From contig JAUCBJ010002670.1 of NCBI GenBank assembly GCA_032718475.1, positions 1-59,505 of the forward strand: a DNA stretch of 59,505 nucleotides. Reading direction: 5' to 3'. The notes beneath the pieces were generated by a model, which was not told where the DNA came from, did not search any database, and was given only the letters and a program-made list of their open reading frames with translations. Position numbers and translations under genes: made by a program. Each line of letters begins with the position of its first letter. The stretch's first letter is position 1. This document shows, in pieces, positions 33,750-44,908 of this stretch. Source of the DNA: Nemertoderma westbladi. Its lineage: Eukaryota > Xenacoelomorpha > Nemertodermatida > Nemertodermatidae.

Positions 33750-34377
33750 TGTGACGGGATCAAGGGATCCCGACCGGTTCGTCAGACTACGCGTCACCGT
33801 GGTATTGAGAATGGGAAAAGCTTGTTGTTATCTCTTTGATGCTCGGTAATTAATATCAATAAATGAATAATGAATGATAGCACAGTTGATGGATTGACAA
33901 TAACAGTATTGTATACCGGTAGGTAGGATATATCGGTGATGGTGACGGTGAAAGATGTCACCGGTCTGCACTCAAGCTGATGACTGAACTGGTAACTAAA
34001 TGCATTCACAATATATAATGTATATATGTTGTATGTATATATATGTATATATGTAATCATTTCTACACTACTGTGGCCTTTGTTCAGTGGATGCTCTCCC
34101 CCGCTCCTATTGGCTGATTACCTACTTCACGTCTCTCACCTCTCTGGGAGTGCCCCCCCCCCCCCCCCCCCCCGTTGGCCCCTGTTGGTTATTTTTCCCT
34201 CCCGAGGTGGTTTGACCTCTAACCTCCCTTTGTGTGGCTTTGGGGTTCGTGTTGTCCCCGGTTATTGGTTGTGATACGAGATTGGTTGTTACCAATCTCG
34301 TATCTCCAATATTGCTGAAAAAGGCGCCACTGTCCTAAATTTGTGAGGGTAATGCAGCGGAATTGAATCCGCTCACA
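33750..34377 (-). mobile_element. Solo LTR (related to the 39.7-45.5 kb element)
   Basis: 628 bp. On the minus strand it begins TGTGAGCGGATTCAATTCCG and ends in CCCGTCACA, the TG...CA form. It is flanked by a perfect 5-bp duplication TTTAT (33745-33749 and 34378-34382). Blocks shared with the LTRs at 39714 and 44909 include the start, CAATATTG, a GGGGAC-ACAC/AAACCCCAAAG stretch and the end GGTCGGGAT...ATCCCGTCACA. No internal sequence is attached. It lies in the putative THAP intron and contains a C21 tract at 34153-34173. Confidence 0.92.
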
Positions 34378-34573
34378 TTTATTCAAAATTAAGATTAAAT
34401 TCCCAAAATTTTCGATAACCGAAATCTTGCAAAAAGTGGATCCAGATAAAATGATCACTATATCGTCGAACTGGATTTGAACTTGAACTATCGTTAGTAA
34501 AAAAATTTTTCAGGGCTTGGCCGATGCCTTAATTTAATGACACTACTTTTTGTATTTATTTATGCAGCTTCCG

Positions 34574-34691
34574 CAGGACATGTTCAACTATGAGGAATAT
34601 ACGAAGAAGGTCTCCCTCAACGACGAAAACGCAACCAAATGGAACAGATTAAAAATTTGAGTTCTTCCTCATAAGAACCTTCCTAAAAATC
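34574..34691 (+). pseudogene. Candidate THAP exon 2 with an in-frame TGA
   Basis: After an acceptor-like CTTCCGCAG, the phase continuing from DHFD reads DMFNYEEYTKKVSLNDENAT, the acidic/aromatic segment that usually follows the THAP Cys-His pair. It then gives WNRLKI, a TGA, and VLPHKNLPKNQ ending at CAG/GTAAAT, a second donor-like site. 'LK-GVLPH-NLP' is common in THAP proteins, so the TGA probably replaces a Gly codon. Exon status is inferred; splicing cannot be shown from sequence alone. Confidence 0.5.
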
Positions 34692-34727
34692 AGGTAAATA
34701 CCCTATATTCCCGTGCCTAATAGTCTT

Positions 34728-34740
34728 GGGGGGGGGGGGG
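34728..34740. repeat. G13 homopolymer followed by TGGTGGTGGG
   Basis: Thirteen G, then T-G-G repeats, directly after the candidate second THAP exon. Confidence 0.9.
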
Positions 34741-35011
34741 TGGTGGTGGGCTGTAATGCATGGAATTATAGCCAGAATTCCGAATAGGCCATCAAAATAA
34801 AATAATTTTAATTTAAAATTTTACAATAATAAATGAAATAACAAGTCATATTTAGCAACCATGAAAACTTTTTTAAATTATCAAACTCCACAGTCTATAT
34901 TTTCTTGTTTAAAAAAACTCAAAATTTGAAATATTATTATTAAAAAAATTTATTTAAAAAATTTTGATTTGATTTCCTTGTAGAATCCTTCTGTGACCTC
35001 ATTGAAGACAC
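34741..35011. other. AT-rich spacer before the BEL/Pao LTR
   Basis: Very AT-rich sequence with A and T runs. No coding or structured feature was recognised. Confidence 0.4.
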
Positions 35012-35371
35012 TGTTATGTAATGTGATCTGTAATATTGAAACCAATACGTAGTAAATTGCAATACATTGTTTAAATTGATTAGCCAACACACTAAGTATA
35101 AGTATATAATGTTTGTTTAATAAATAAATCCGTGTAAAGGTCTATCCATATAAGCCATTAATTAACTGTAATGTGCAAATTAATTACACTAACAATAATG
35201 TTCACCTCACAGTTTGTGCAGTACATAATATGTACAATGTACATAGTTGTTAAAGAATGTATTCTGACCAGTGTCAACTTGATATTCAATATACACTATC
35301 TTTCTGTATTTTAGTATACCATTAGTTTTCCATTCCATAAATGGACTTCCACTTGGGGAAGATCCACAACA
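35012..35371 (+). repeat. BEL/Pao element: 5' LTR
   Basis: 360 bp starting TGTTATGTAATGTGATCTG and ending GATCCACAACA, immediately followed by a TGGCGCC primer-binding site. The same sequence recurs, split into three pieces by insertions, at 51812-56364 (the 3' LTR). That pairing, in the same orientation and on opposite sides of BEL gag and integrase pieces, identifies the ends of one element or of two relatives. Confidence 0.85.
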
Positions 35372-35382
35372 TTTGGCGCCCG
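35372..35382 (+). promoter_or_regulatory. Primer-binding site of the BEL/Pao element
   Basis: TTTGGCGCCCG directly after the 5' LTR. TGGCGCC is complementary to a tRNA 3' end ending in GGCGCCA, the usual start point for minus-strand DNA synthesis in LTR elements. Confidence 0.8.
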
Positions 35383-35473
35383 ATATTATAAACTCATTTC
35401 GTTCATTAAATACATTACATCATTGTGTGTGAACTGTTCATCATCATTATTCGGCAAGTTCATTACATTCACA

Positions 35474-36648
35474 ATGAGTAAAAGAGATCCTTTCCAATAA
35501 TCCCACGATCCTAACCACGACGAAATCGAGTTCATACGACTCATAAGAAGTAGAGGGGCAAAGCGGTCCGCAGCAACAAAAATCCTCAACGAGTTGGATG
35601 CAGAAGATCTTAACCAGTTGACAATCGAAAAGAAACGATCGAAGCTCAAAATCCTCAACTCTTACACGGAAAGTCTCGACAAATTCGACGACGAAATCTG
35701 GGGTCTACTCGACCAATCTCAAATCAACAAAGATATCAACGAAGCAACCTATTATAAGGTTAGACTCACTGAAACTATAACTCTGTTAGAAATGTCTCTT
35801 TCAGCAGCCTCAAATCTACCTACAAGTACAAATGTTAGTAGTGGTGCAATAAATCCAGGTTCTAGTGCAGTTAGTAGTAGTATACGCTATAAGTAGTCAA
35901 AATGTCAGATCAGGGCTTCCAAAATTGGATAGACCTATTTTCAGTGGTGACGGTTTAGATTTTTGTGGTTGGCGAGATTCATTCCGTAGTGCTTTTGCAC
36001 GATTCTGGTCTTCCAGATGTACTTAAGAATTTTAATGCAAGCTGTGCAAGGTGAAGCTAAAGCAGTAGTTGCTGGTCTATCAATCACTAGCGAAAATTAT
36101 CCAGTAGCCATGGATCTTTTAGATCAAAGGTATGGTTCTAAACACCGAATGATACAGGCACACATTGAAAAGCTACGAGATATTACGAATAAACAATTAA
36201 CATTGAGACAAGTACAAAATACATGTATGTACGAGCATTGGAAGCACTTGGCACTAATCCACAACAATATTAAATAACTGCGATAACAGACGTCATGAAA
36301 ACATATACATTTTTGATTGATGATTTTGCATATGGCACTAAAATACTAGAAAAGAAAAATAACAACATAGATGATTTATTGTGGCCCATGAACCAAATAG
36401 GTACACGATTAGCAAGTGAGGAAGTGATGAACACATATAAAAATGAAACAAACGGAACAAATTCCATAAACAAAATAACAACACAGAGACAAAATGATAG
36501 CTCAATGACCTCTACAGTAGCGGCATTTCCAATTACTGCCAATGCAGCAAACATTGTATGGCCGGGAACACAAAAAAGTACCCAAAACGTACCGAAAAAT
36601 TCAGAATTGGATAATTCTGCTTCTACTCAACGAATTTTCATGAAATAA
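35474..36648 (+). pseudogene. BEL/Pao gag remnant (DUF1759-type)
   Basis: ATG at 35474, with a TAA nine codons in (35498-35500). The frame then continues through a coiled, charged N-terminal region (TIEKKRSKLKILNSYTE) to 35896. After a frameshift the conserved gag core follows: a 'LPKLD-P-FSGDG' segment near 35913-35950, a Trp-Arg-Asp-Ser-Phe motif, then 36017-36277 with GEAKAVVAGL and LLDQRYGSKH. The frame shifts again near 36220 and degrades through 36648. At least one stop and several shifts, so not functional. It sits just behind the LTR and primer-binding site, as gag should. Confidence 0.85.
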
Positions 36649-37299
36649 AATGTATTTTGATTCTTAAATATTAAGAAATCTTGGAAACCACATTCAAGCA
36701 ACATACATAGATGTTAACAGAAAAAAAACACGGCTCAAACCCTAAAAAACAAGGAAAAACGGATTCAGATCGACATAGTTGCTCTCAGTAAAATAAATAT
36801 ATCACTTTTGTTTCAGTGTTAAATGGTATATTGTTAATATTTCCTGAAAGAGCATTAAATTTGCTACAAAATTCACTAAGCATTTACCATCTGGGATAAA
36901 TATAAAGAGAGTGGGAAAGCAGCAAACATTGTTTTTGTTATAAATAACGAAAAGTGTCCCTTAGTAAACATCTGTGCACAATTAGACTTCTAAGTAACTG
37001 TGTCCTATCAATCCCATTTTATCACAATCTGCAATTATTCAGCTTGATTAAAAAAAAATATCCAATTATAATCAGTAGTTTTAAAGATACTAGTGTTTAA
37101 AGCCTTCAAAGTAGGTATATTAAACCATAAATGTCCATGCCTGTAACGAAACATAAAGCGCTTTTAAAAAATATGTGTACATCTTATCAACCAATCAGTA
37201 GTAGTTGTGAATTCCCATTGGAAAAGCGCTTCAATTGATATACAACAATCAACTCATCATAGTATGGTGTGCAAGAGGGATTAGACGTGCTGGCTATTG
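36649..37299. other. Spacer before the candidate transposase gene
   Basis: AT-rich sequence between BEL gag and the candidate DDE-transposase gene. No frame or motif recognised. It may hold the 5' end of the element that carries the next gene. Confidence 0.4.
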
Positions 37300-39402
37300 A
37301 AAGTTGGAATGGCGAGAAAAAATAAAGAGAAAGATGCAGTGCTAGGAATGAGTCCAGGTGATGTTGAGAAAATTCGAAGGAAAAAAATTAGGGAGAAGGT
37401 ACAGAAATATCGCCAGTGAATAAAGATGAAGATATGTAGAATTCCGCAAAGAAGTACGATTGAAGGAGAAAAACCGAAGAAAGCGTAAAAAGGAGGAAAA
37501 AGGCAATCTCTTACATACGCAGGAGAAGTCAAGAGTTGAAATAGAAAAAAAACGAAAATAGAAAGAACAAGAAGCACTGAGAAAGAAAATCTATCGTGCT
37601 AAGATAAAACAAAGGAAGCGAGAAGAATTACTAGAACAGGCTGCGGCTGAAGTATCCAATAGGTGTATGCTTGTCAGCACTACTCCCAGCCCACATCCCA
37701 ACATTGAATCTGACCCACCATCCAGTAGCAACACTGCTAGCTCGTCTTGGCAATTCATTAGTGGACGGAAGGAGCATTTGCAAGTTCTACGCTCAAAAAA
37801 CAAACGAATAAAGCAGTTGGAAGCTCAGGTTCAAAAGCTTCAGAACGCGAATAACTATCTATTGCATGTGAATCAAACAACACCTGTTGGAATACGAAAC
37901 CAGACCACTCCCAAACCATCCACGTCTGTGTTAAATAGCCTTCAACATAATTTAACACCTCGCAGTAAACGAAGGATTTTAATAATTTCCGATCCTTCCG
38001 CGTGGAAGTGCTTCCGTGCTAATGGGTTTTGTTTGCAATCAAAAAGCTCAAAGGATATAAGAGAAACAGAAGATAAGGTTGTGGCATTCGCGCATGATGA
38101 ACAGATTTCAAAAGAGTGCCCTGATAAACGCAAGGGAGTCATAATCGAAAAGTTAGGCAAGGAAAAGGTACCTTTGAGGTACAGGTTGGAGTCTTTACTT
38201 GTACTTCATGAGAAATTCCAATTGGAATCGGGTATTACATGCTCATACTCCATCTTCTGTCGCTATTGGCCTTTGGATGTGATACTGCCCAAATCCACCG
38301 ATTGGGGCACAGTTTATGCATAGAGTGTATTAATCCCCAATTTATAATAGAGGCTCGCACGAATGTAAAGCTATTACCAAATGGTTCTACGGCAGAACAA
38401 CTGGCTCTCAAATTAGAGACCGACACATTGTGGTTAGAGCATTTAAAGGTTGCTCCAAATTCTCTTATCAAAGTTCAGTCATGGACCAATGAAAGGGATG
38501 AAAATGGAAATAAGGTTTGGAGGAGAGTTACGAGGGAATTACGTCTAAAATCATTGATTTCCATTCTACTTGAGGTGTTGGCGGATCTCAAAGAGCATGT
38601 AAACCGACTTATTAACCAATTTCGACCATTGAAGAGGTCAATCGAGAATCGAAATGATTCAAAAATAATAATTAGAGCCGATTGCAGTGAAAATTATTCC
38701 ATCCCCCGACCAGCTGAAGTACACTCAGCGTATTACACCAAGGAATCAATGTCCATTCACCCAATGATAGTGTATAGTGGTGTAGGGTCCGCACCTTCCA
38801 GTTATGCAGCCATAAGCAACGAGTCAAGCCATAAGGCTGCTGCTGTATTTGTTACAATAAAGAAAGTCTTAGAAGAGGTTCTTGATTCTGGAACAGTTGT
38901 GCCCCAATCAGTTAAACGCTGTCTTATAGTCACAGATTCTCCCAGTTCCCAGTATAGGAATAGGTATACAGTGAAACTATTCAAAGACTACTTCATGACT
39001 ACCGATATCGAGCTCGAATGGCTATTCATGGAACATGGTCATGGAAAAGGGCCCGCAGACAGGGTGGGCTGTACAATTATGCGCACTTTGGACAATGTTA
39101 TCGCTTATGATCCCCTATCTCCAACCCCAAGCTTTCAGACCCTAATGACAAAGCTCAGTAGCTGTGTTATCTCCAAAATTGTGAAATACAAATCTGAGGA
39201 GGTCCAAGAAGCAGATAGAGAGTTGCAGGAAATTCCTGCTAGTGAGCTGGTTGGCATTGGAAAATGTCATCATATCATGTTCAATGGGAAGTCATCTGAT
39301 ATCATTTTGAAGACGATTTCTTTTACTGAATGTATAGAACCTTGCTACATACACGGAGAAAGAAAAGTAATGAAAGATAATTTCGTTGGATTTGTTTTAT
39401 AA
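37300..39402 (+). pseudogene. Candidate DDE-transposase gene, copy 2
   Basis: N-terminus at about 37309 (MARKNKEKDAVLGMSPGDVE, then KIRRKKIREKVQKYRQ), a Lys/Arg-rich coiled coil through 37660 broken by a stop and shifts. The frame 37667-38323 has QLEAQVQKLQNANNYL and SKRRILIISDPSAW. The frame 38239-39402 (387 codons) holds the catalytic-looking part: RADCSENYSIPRPAEVHSAY, then SDSPSSQYRNRYTVKLF and FMEHGHGKGPADRVGC, ending FVGFVL with a stop. Asp (DCSEN), Asp (SDSPSSQ) and Glu (MEHGHGK) line up with the copy at 20905-23133 despite strong divergence elsewhere, so these are the constrained positions. Overlap of the last two frames at 38239-38323 shows one frameshift. Superfamily unnamed; transposase is inference. 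Confidence 0.68.
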
Positions 39403-39418
39403 CTCAATCAGTTTTGGA

Positions 39419-39525
39419 TATATTAACTCAAGGATTTATTAACTCAAGGATTTATTAACTCAAGGATTTATTAACTCAAGGATTTATTAACTCAAGGATT
39501 TATTAACTCAAGGATTTATTAACTT
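39419..39525 (+). repeat. 16-bp minisatellite, about 6.5 copies
   Basis: Perfect tandem copies of AGGATTTATTAACTCA, starting 17 bases after the stop codon of the candidate transposase. The last unit changes to ACTTAA. Confidence 0.95.
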
Positions 39526-39713
39526 AAACACTGAACTTGATCTTCACCATTTATTAGTAACACTGAACTCTACCATGTTTATAGTTTATAGGAGTATATG
39601 ATGGGTGTATTGTATTCGTATTATATCTGTTTTATATGATACTTTGTATGATGGAAGATATACGAATAAAATTAAAAAATAAAGAAATATATTAAGTGTA
39701 TTTTGTTAGCGTA

Positions 39714-40246
39714 TTCAATTCCGCTAACCAGGCCCACACAAAGTTGGCTTCAAGCAATATTGGGAGCATGAGGTTGATTACCAATCAACCTCGTGTCACC
39801 CCAATAAGCGGGGACGACAAACCCCAAAGGGCCTCAAACAATAGAGGTTAGAGGTCAAGGAGAGAGAGTAACAGCAGTAGGGGGGAAACACTCCCACAAA
39901 GTTCAGGGCGAGAATTAGGTTTACTAGCCAATGGGGGGACAGCAGGGCATCAGCTGAGTAATATGGCCAACCTAGAGTATATTACCGGTTGATGTTTAGT
40001 TATTCACTTCAGTTATCTCAGTACAGTCACGGCAGTACGGTGACAGTTTAAGACCGTCACCGCCGTCACCCATATTACCAGTATATTACCGGTTGTGCTA
40101 TCTGCTATTATATCTTACATCTGTTCATCGTATACTATATTTTATATTATCAATAACATCGGAAAACAACAAACTCCTTTTCCATCACACGGTGCGGCTG
40201 ACGCGTACATAAACAACACCGGTCGGGATTCTCGCATCCCGTCACA
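39714..40246 (+). repeat. 5' LTR of the pol-less element
   Basis: 533 bp. Contains a strong hairpin (39767-39795, GAGGTTGATT/AATCAACCTC core), a GTCACGGCAGTACGGTGACA region, and ends CGGGATTCTCGCATCCCGTCACA-like with an internal 7-bp inverted repeat. No clear TGG-type primer-binding site follows; the next bases are GTCTTAAACTC. Confidence 0.92.
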
Positions 40247-40279
40247 GTCTTAAACTCTAAGAACTGCCTAAGCGAAACT

Positions 40280-40693
40280 GTGACTGCCAGCCACCAGAGA
40301 CTAAAGATGAGCCAAGAAGGAGAGACGACACCGCCGCGGACCCAGGACGACAACCTAACGATCCGCGAGGCCACGGCGAGACGGTATCGACCCACGAGGC
40401 CGGATTCATCGACGACGAACGACCCGGCAATCCAAGCGGAGGGGGGCCGTCTACAACGAGGACGAGAAGACGAGTCGAGAGAAGGGAGAGACGAGTCGAC
40501 GACGACGACGGCGTCGACGTGCGATGTCGCCGGCCAGCCACAGGCCGAGGGCGACGGACGGCCCACCGGAACGGCGACGGTGGGGCCGCCGGTACGACGC
40601 CGGACACGGAGAGAAAGAGGAGATGTCGGCGACGAGGACGTCGGAGTCAGCGACCGGCTCCGACGGGCCTACAACGCGACGGAAGGCAGATAA
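40280..40693 (+). CDS. Gag-like ORF 1 of the pol-less LTR element
   Basis: 137 codons from an ATG 34 bases after the LTR. Very rich in Arg, Glu, Thr and Asp with no hydrophobic core, so probably disordered. Much more GC-rich than the surroundings. No zinc knuckle. It may be an RNA-binding gag fragment or may not be translated. No homolog recognised. Confidence 0.4.
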   Translation: MTASHQRLKMSQEGETTPPRTQDDNLTIREATARRYRPTRPDSSTTNDPAIQAEGGRLQRGREDESREGRDESTTTTASTCDVAGQPQAEGDGRPTGTATVGPPVRRRTRRERGDVGDEDVGVSDRLRRAYNATEGR

Positions 40694-40724
40694 AGGAAGC
40701 TAAGGAGGGGCGAAGATAGACCAG

Positions 40725-41786
40725 GTGAAGCTAGAGAAGCGGCTAGGTGAGTCGAATAAACATTTTGATTGCTTAGTGCGCTTTGGGCAGGGAGAACTAG
40801 CCGATGAGAGAGCGAGAGGGGTTGCCAGCGAACTGTTTGAACTGTGGGGATGTAGGGGTATGGAGCCTGGTGTAGTGTACATAGGGCCATACTTAGTTGA
40901 TGCCAGGGGAGTTAAGTTAGTGGGTTGGGCGGGACCGCACGAGGGCGAATCCGAGGTTAACTCCGAGGATTCGGTCTCGTCGGTCAGCGAGAACCCCGGA
41001 AAGCGGGGGAAAGTTAGTAGGACGGAGGGGCGACGGGAGTCCGTCGCAACCGATAAGTCTGCTACATCCTCCGCAAAAGAAAGAAGGGTGTTAGAAATAA
41101 ATCTGGCGTGTCAGCGTAAAGAGCGTGAGGCGAGAAGGGCGAGCGAGTGTAAAGAGCGCGAGGCGAGGTGGCTTGAGAGGGTTGCGAGAGAGACAGAGTT
41201 GGCCGAGCAAAGTCTGCGGGAGGATGGAGAGAGAGAAACGTTTGCTAATACCCCACTTACAGGGACCGGACGACAGACCCAAGACTGGTGTACCGTACGG
41301 GCGGGGGGGGGGGGGGGTAATAATAATAGATTAGAGAACGTTAATATTAATAGTACCGTAGTAAATAACCCTAATACCTTTATTACAGGAAATAGTATTT
41401 TACCCGGTGATTTAAATACAAATAATCAAATATTTAATCCAAATAATTCGAATAATAATTTAAATTTAGAAAATAATAATAATTCTAATATAAATAATAA
41501 TATTGATAACGGGGCTATTAATACTAATGTAGACACAGATGGTCCGGCCAACGGTAGCCTGCAAGGCAACGTAGTTAGTAGGCAGGGAGTGGCGGGGTTG
41601 AGTCAACCCGAGGTGGGCCTGGTAGGCCACGCAGTAGTAGAGAGAGAGGCGGGGGTGAATAGACCCAGCCGCAGTAGAGACAGTGCGTCGACTAGAGAGG
41701 GGTGTAGAAGTGGAGTAAGAGATAGTGAAGTAAGATGTGGCGAGTGGGGGGGAGGGGGCTACGGGCGCCCCACCACGAGAGATTAG
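40725..41786 (+). CDS. Gag-like ORF 2 of the pol-less LTR element
   Basis: The track frame starts at a non-ATG codon; the first ATG codon in frame is near 40860 (GMEPGVVY). The first ~80 residues look folded (KHFDCLVRFGQGELADERAR, VVYIGPYLVDARG). A long Arg/Glu helix (residues ~115-180), a Gly run from the G15 tract at 41303-41317, an Asn-rich stretch (residues ~200-270) and a Ser/Arg tail follow. No capsid motif or CCHC knuckle is recognisable. The reading frame depends on the G-tract length, so the downstream half is uncertain. Confidence 0.45.
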   Translation: MKLEKRLGESNKHFDCLVRFGQGELADERARGVASELFELWGCRGMEPGVVYIGPYLVDARGVKLVGWAGPHEGESEVNSEDSVSSVSENPGKRGKVSRTEGRRESVATDKSATSSAKERRVLEINLACQRKEREARRASECKEREARWLERVARETELAEQSLREDGERETFANTPLTGTGRQTQDWCTVRAGGGGGNNNRLENVNINSTVVNNPNTFITGNSILPGDLNTNNQIFNPNNSNNNLNLENNNNSNINNNIDNGAINTNVDTDGPANGSLQGNVVSRQGVAGLSQPEVGLVGHAVVEREAGVNRPSRSRDSASTREGCRSGVRDSEVRCGEWGGGGYGRPTTRD

Positions 41787-42353
41787 TAGCGAGTGGGGTC
41801 GAACTTCGGGAGATTGCCGTCGCCCCGGAGAAATGCACCGCACGCCAAGAGAGCGGTACAGAGTGTACCGATAAGAAGACGAGAATAGAAGACGGGATCG
41901 AAGAGAAACTTCCCGACGGGATATAGCTGCCGACCGAGAGTATGGTAGTCGTGGGGAGATTCGAGATTCGAGAGAATTAAACTTCGGTTCGGAAGGGCAC
42001 ATGCAGACTGCAGGACATACTGTAGGCCTTACTGCACATACTATTATAGGCCATGCTGGGAGAGATAGTGTAGGCGATAGGGTAGCGCGAACGACGGGAT
42101 TAAACCCGGAGGTCGCGGAGTACATACCGGTAGGTAGGCCAGAAGTGGATAGGCCTACATCGGTACCGGCACAGCAGCATGACTATAATATCCAGGGACA
42201 CAACAAATACCCGGTTGATGGGGATATTGCGGATAAGCAATATAAACAACCAAGAACAAATATATGCAAATACCCGGTTGAGGGGGATATTGCAGATAGA
42301 TGGATGGGCCCTAATATATTAACATCAACCCCAGTACCAAACATAACATTGGT

Positions 42354-42374
42354 GGGGGGGGGGGGGGGGGGGGG
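42354..42374. repeat. G21 homopolymer
   Basis: Twenty-one G inside the open frame 42001-42462 in the pol-less LTR element; that frame has no recognisable motif and is not called. Confidence 0.95.
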
Positions 42375-42907
42375 CAGGGTGACATTCCCCCATTACAGTA
42401 TAGGCAATATAAACAACCAAGAACAAATAGGAACAAGAGAACAAGCTAGAGAGAACAAGTAGGACGAGCGAGAGGGGGAAAGATGGTAGGGTGCATGATG
42501 GAGGAGTGGCCCTTAGGTTGCTGAGTGGTCCAATAGGTTGGACAGAAAAGGCTACGGACGCGCCGACGTGAAGGTGTAGGTATTTAAAGAGAAACATACG
42601 CACTGAGGTAAACTGAGGGCGTCACGGGCGGGTATGCAAAGGGGGTATATGCGCATACCGTTGGAGAGTATGGAGAGGGAGAAACCTGTGGGCATTGAGG
42701 ACATCAGGTGACCAGAAATGAGAAGGATTAGAGGAAAAGAGTGGGCGGAAAGTAGGGTGAGCTAGAGGGGGAAGATGGGAGAGATGAGAAGGGCACAGGG
42801 GATGCGTTGAACTAAGTAGGACACGGGCGTGATGACGTGTCTGATGTAAGAGCAGGGTATGTTAATTAGGGTGGGTGCCGGGCACAAGAGGTGCCGGGCA
42901 CAAGGAG

Positions 42908-43127
42908 TTAGTAGTAGAGTTAGAGGTTAGTAAGAGGGTACGTAGTACCGGTTAGTAAGAGTTAGTGGAGTTAGAGGTTAGTAAGAGGGTATGTAGTACC
43001 GGTTAGTAAGAGTTAGTGGGGTTAGAGGTTAGTAAGAGGGTACATAGTACCGGTTAGTAAGAGTTAGTGGGGTTAGAGGTTAGTAAGAGGGTACGTAGTA
43101 CCGGTTAGTAAGAGTTAGTAGTAGTTC
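42908..43127 (+). repeat. 51-bp minisatellite, about 4 copies
   Basis: Unit GTTAGAGGTTAGTAAGAGGG, then TACGTAGTACCGGTTAGTAA and GAGTTAGTGGG, repeated with few changes. Each unit holds the near-palindrome TACGTAGTACCGGT. It lies within the interior of the pol-less LTR element. Confidence 0.9.
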
Positions 43128-43219
43128 ACATAATTAACATACCCACTTTGCCGGCACTCAGAGCGTCATGTGCAGGCGAGGAAATGTAAGGGGATAAGAT
43201 TCAAAGGTAGGTGTAGAGG

Positions 43220-43790
43220 AGACAGGATGTAGATAGAGTAGAGGGAGTAGATGTAGAGAGTTAGCAGAGTAGAAGTAGTAGTAGAGTGATTGCGGGTACC
43301 GCAAGCGCCACGTAGATAGAGGTGGTAGCAGAGCTAGAGGTAGTAGTAGAGTTAGAGAGTTAGAGGAGTTAGTAGGGGTAGTAAGAGGGTACGTAGTACC
43401 GATAGTTAGAGGAGATAGTAAGAGTAGTAAGAGGGTACGTAGTACCGTTAGTTAGAAAGTTAGTAGAGTTAGCAGAGGTAGAGAGTCAGTAGAGAGCTAG
43501 GGAGTTAGTAGAGCTAGTGGAGTAGAGTTAGTAGAGCTAGTCAGTAGAGTTAGAGAGCTAAGGAGTTAGTAGAGCTAGTGGAGTAGAGTTAGTAGAGCTA
43601 GTGGAGTAGAGTTAGTAGAGCTAGTCAGTAGAGTTAGAGAGCTAAGGACTTAGTAGAGCTAGTGGAGTAGAGTTAGTAGAGCTAGTGGAGTAGAGTTAGT
43701 AGAGCTAGTTAGCAGAGTTAGTAGAACTAGTGGAGTCAGTAGAGTTAGCAGTAAGAGAGTAGAGACCGTAGAAGTAGTAGCTAGAAAGGG
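43220..43790 (+). repeat. GTTAGTAGAGCTAGTGGAGTA-type degenerate minisatellite
   Basis: Irregular repeats of GTTAGTAGA, GCTAGTGGAGTA and AGAGTTAG over more than 500 bp, giving a purine-rich strand. Part of the low-complexity interior of the pol-less LTR element; not coding. Confidence 0.85.
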
Positions 43791-44890
43791 CAGATAGGAT
43801 AATAGCGCAGACAGGGGGAACATGGGTAAGACAAAATTAAAATAAAAGTTAAGAATATCAGGATCACCTCCAAACAACAAAAGGGCCTTCGAAGGTCTGG
43901 TAGACCACCCGGGGCTGAAGGGCGAGTCAGTGTAATACAACAGCCGGCATCTAGTAGACAGGGAGGTGGATACACATATCAGAGGTGGGAGAAGCCGGAA
44001 GCGGATAGACTTGAGGGGAAGCGACTGGAAGAAGTCGCCAGGCGAGGAAGGCGGAGAGAGAGTAGTGAGTAGTAGGAATGAAACGCGTTATGTAGACGAG
44101 CTTGTAATATAATATATATAACAACAATAATTATAATCTTATAATAATTATATAATATCTCGTATATATATTATACAGTATGTACCGTAGTCAAGCACAA
44201 CCTTTTTCCAATTAGCTACTGGGACTGGGGACTAATTGACTAGGGCGACAGGACGGGACTTAGACGGCTCCCAGTAACATGGTGCACACATGTGTGGGAC
44301 CCGATAAGTGTGTGGTCATTAAACAACAGGGCGGAGTCTCAGGATTTATTGTGAAAGCTCGTATCCTGCGGGATAAGAATCGTGCAGATGGGCACTACCG
44401 GGATACGAGTAGGAGGGGCACTTGGTGGGACCACAGGCGTGGGAGTGAGGAGTAGAGAGGAGTATGAGAAAGTATGAGAGAGTATGAGAGGAATGTGAGA
44501 AGAGTATGAGAGGAGAACGCAAGAGAGATAGCGAGAGGTGGTGAGAGAGATACGCGAGGAGAGAGTGCGGGTGCAATTCAAGTGTGGGGGGGGGGGGCGG
44601 GAGAGCAAGAGGCAGAGTGAGGGACGAGGACGTCCGAGAGTATGGAAGAGTTAGGGTGAAAGTGGAGCGGAGTTAGCGGTGAAAGTGTTGGGGAAACAAA
44701 AGTCGTGTGAGAGGAAGTCACGATCGGCCCGACACGGGACGCCAGGAAAACGGGGTAGCGATATCATACCCATAGGGAGCGGCCTGGAAAGCCGGCTCCG
44801 AAGAAAATAATTCCACCCCACACCCGATAGTAGATCGGGATCCAGCGGAATTGTAGCGCACTAGAGGTGGATGCTATCTTCTCACCGGGA
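43791..44890. other. 3' interior of the pol-less LTR element, no gene seen
   Basis: Mixed purine-rich and AT-rich sequence, including a G12 tract at 44586-44597 and an AT-rich block at 44105-44170. Short frames are present but none has a motif. Confidence 0.45.
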
Positions 44891-44908
44891 AGATAGCATG
44901 GGGGGGAG
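44891..44908 (+). promoter_or_regulatory. Polypurine tract before the 3' LTR
   Basis: AGATAGCATGGGGGGGAG abuts the TG of the 3' LTR. The G7AG run is the likely plus-strand primer site for reverse transcription. Confidence 0.75.

Noticed and set aside
41466-42125. 219-codon minus-strand frame in the pol-less LTR element
   Set aside because: Opposite to the gag-like frame and Asn-rich stretch; Ser/Arg/Pro-rich without motif, most likely a composition effect.
42908-43790. Telomeric TTAG-type array
   Set aside because: GTTAG occurs often but inside 51-bp and ~20-bp minisatellite units, not as tandem hexamers.
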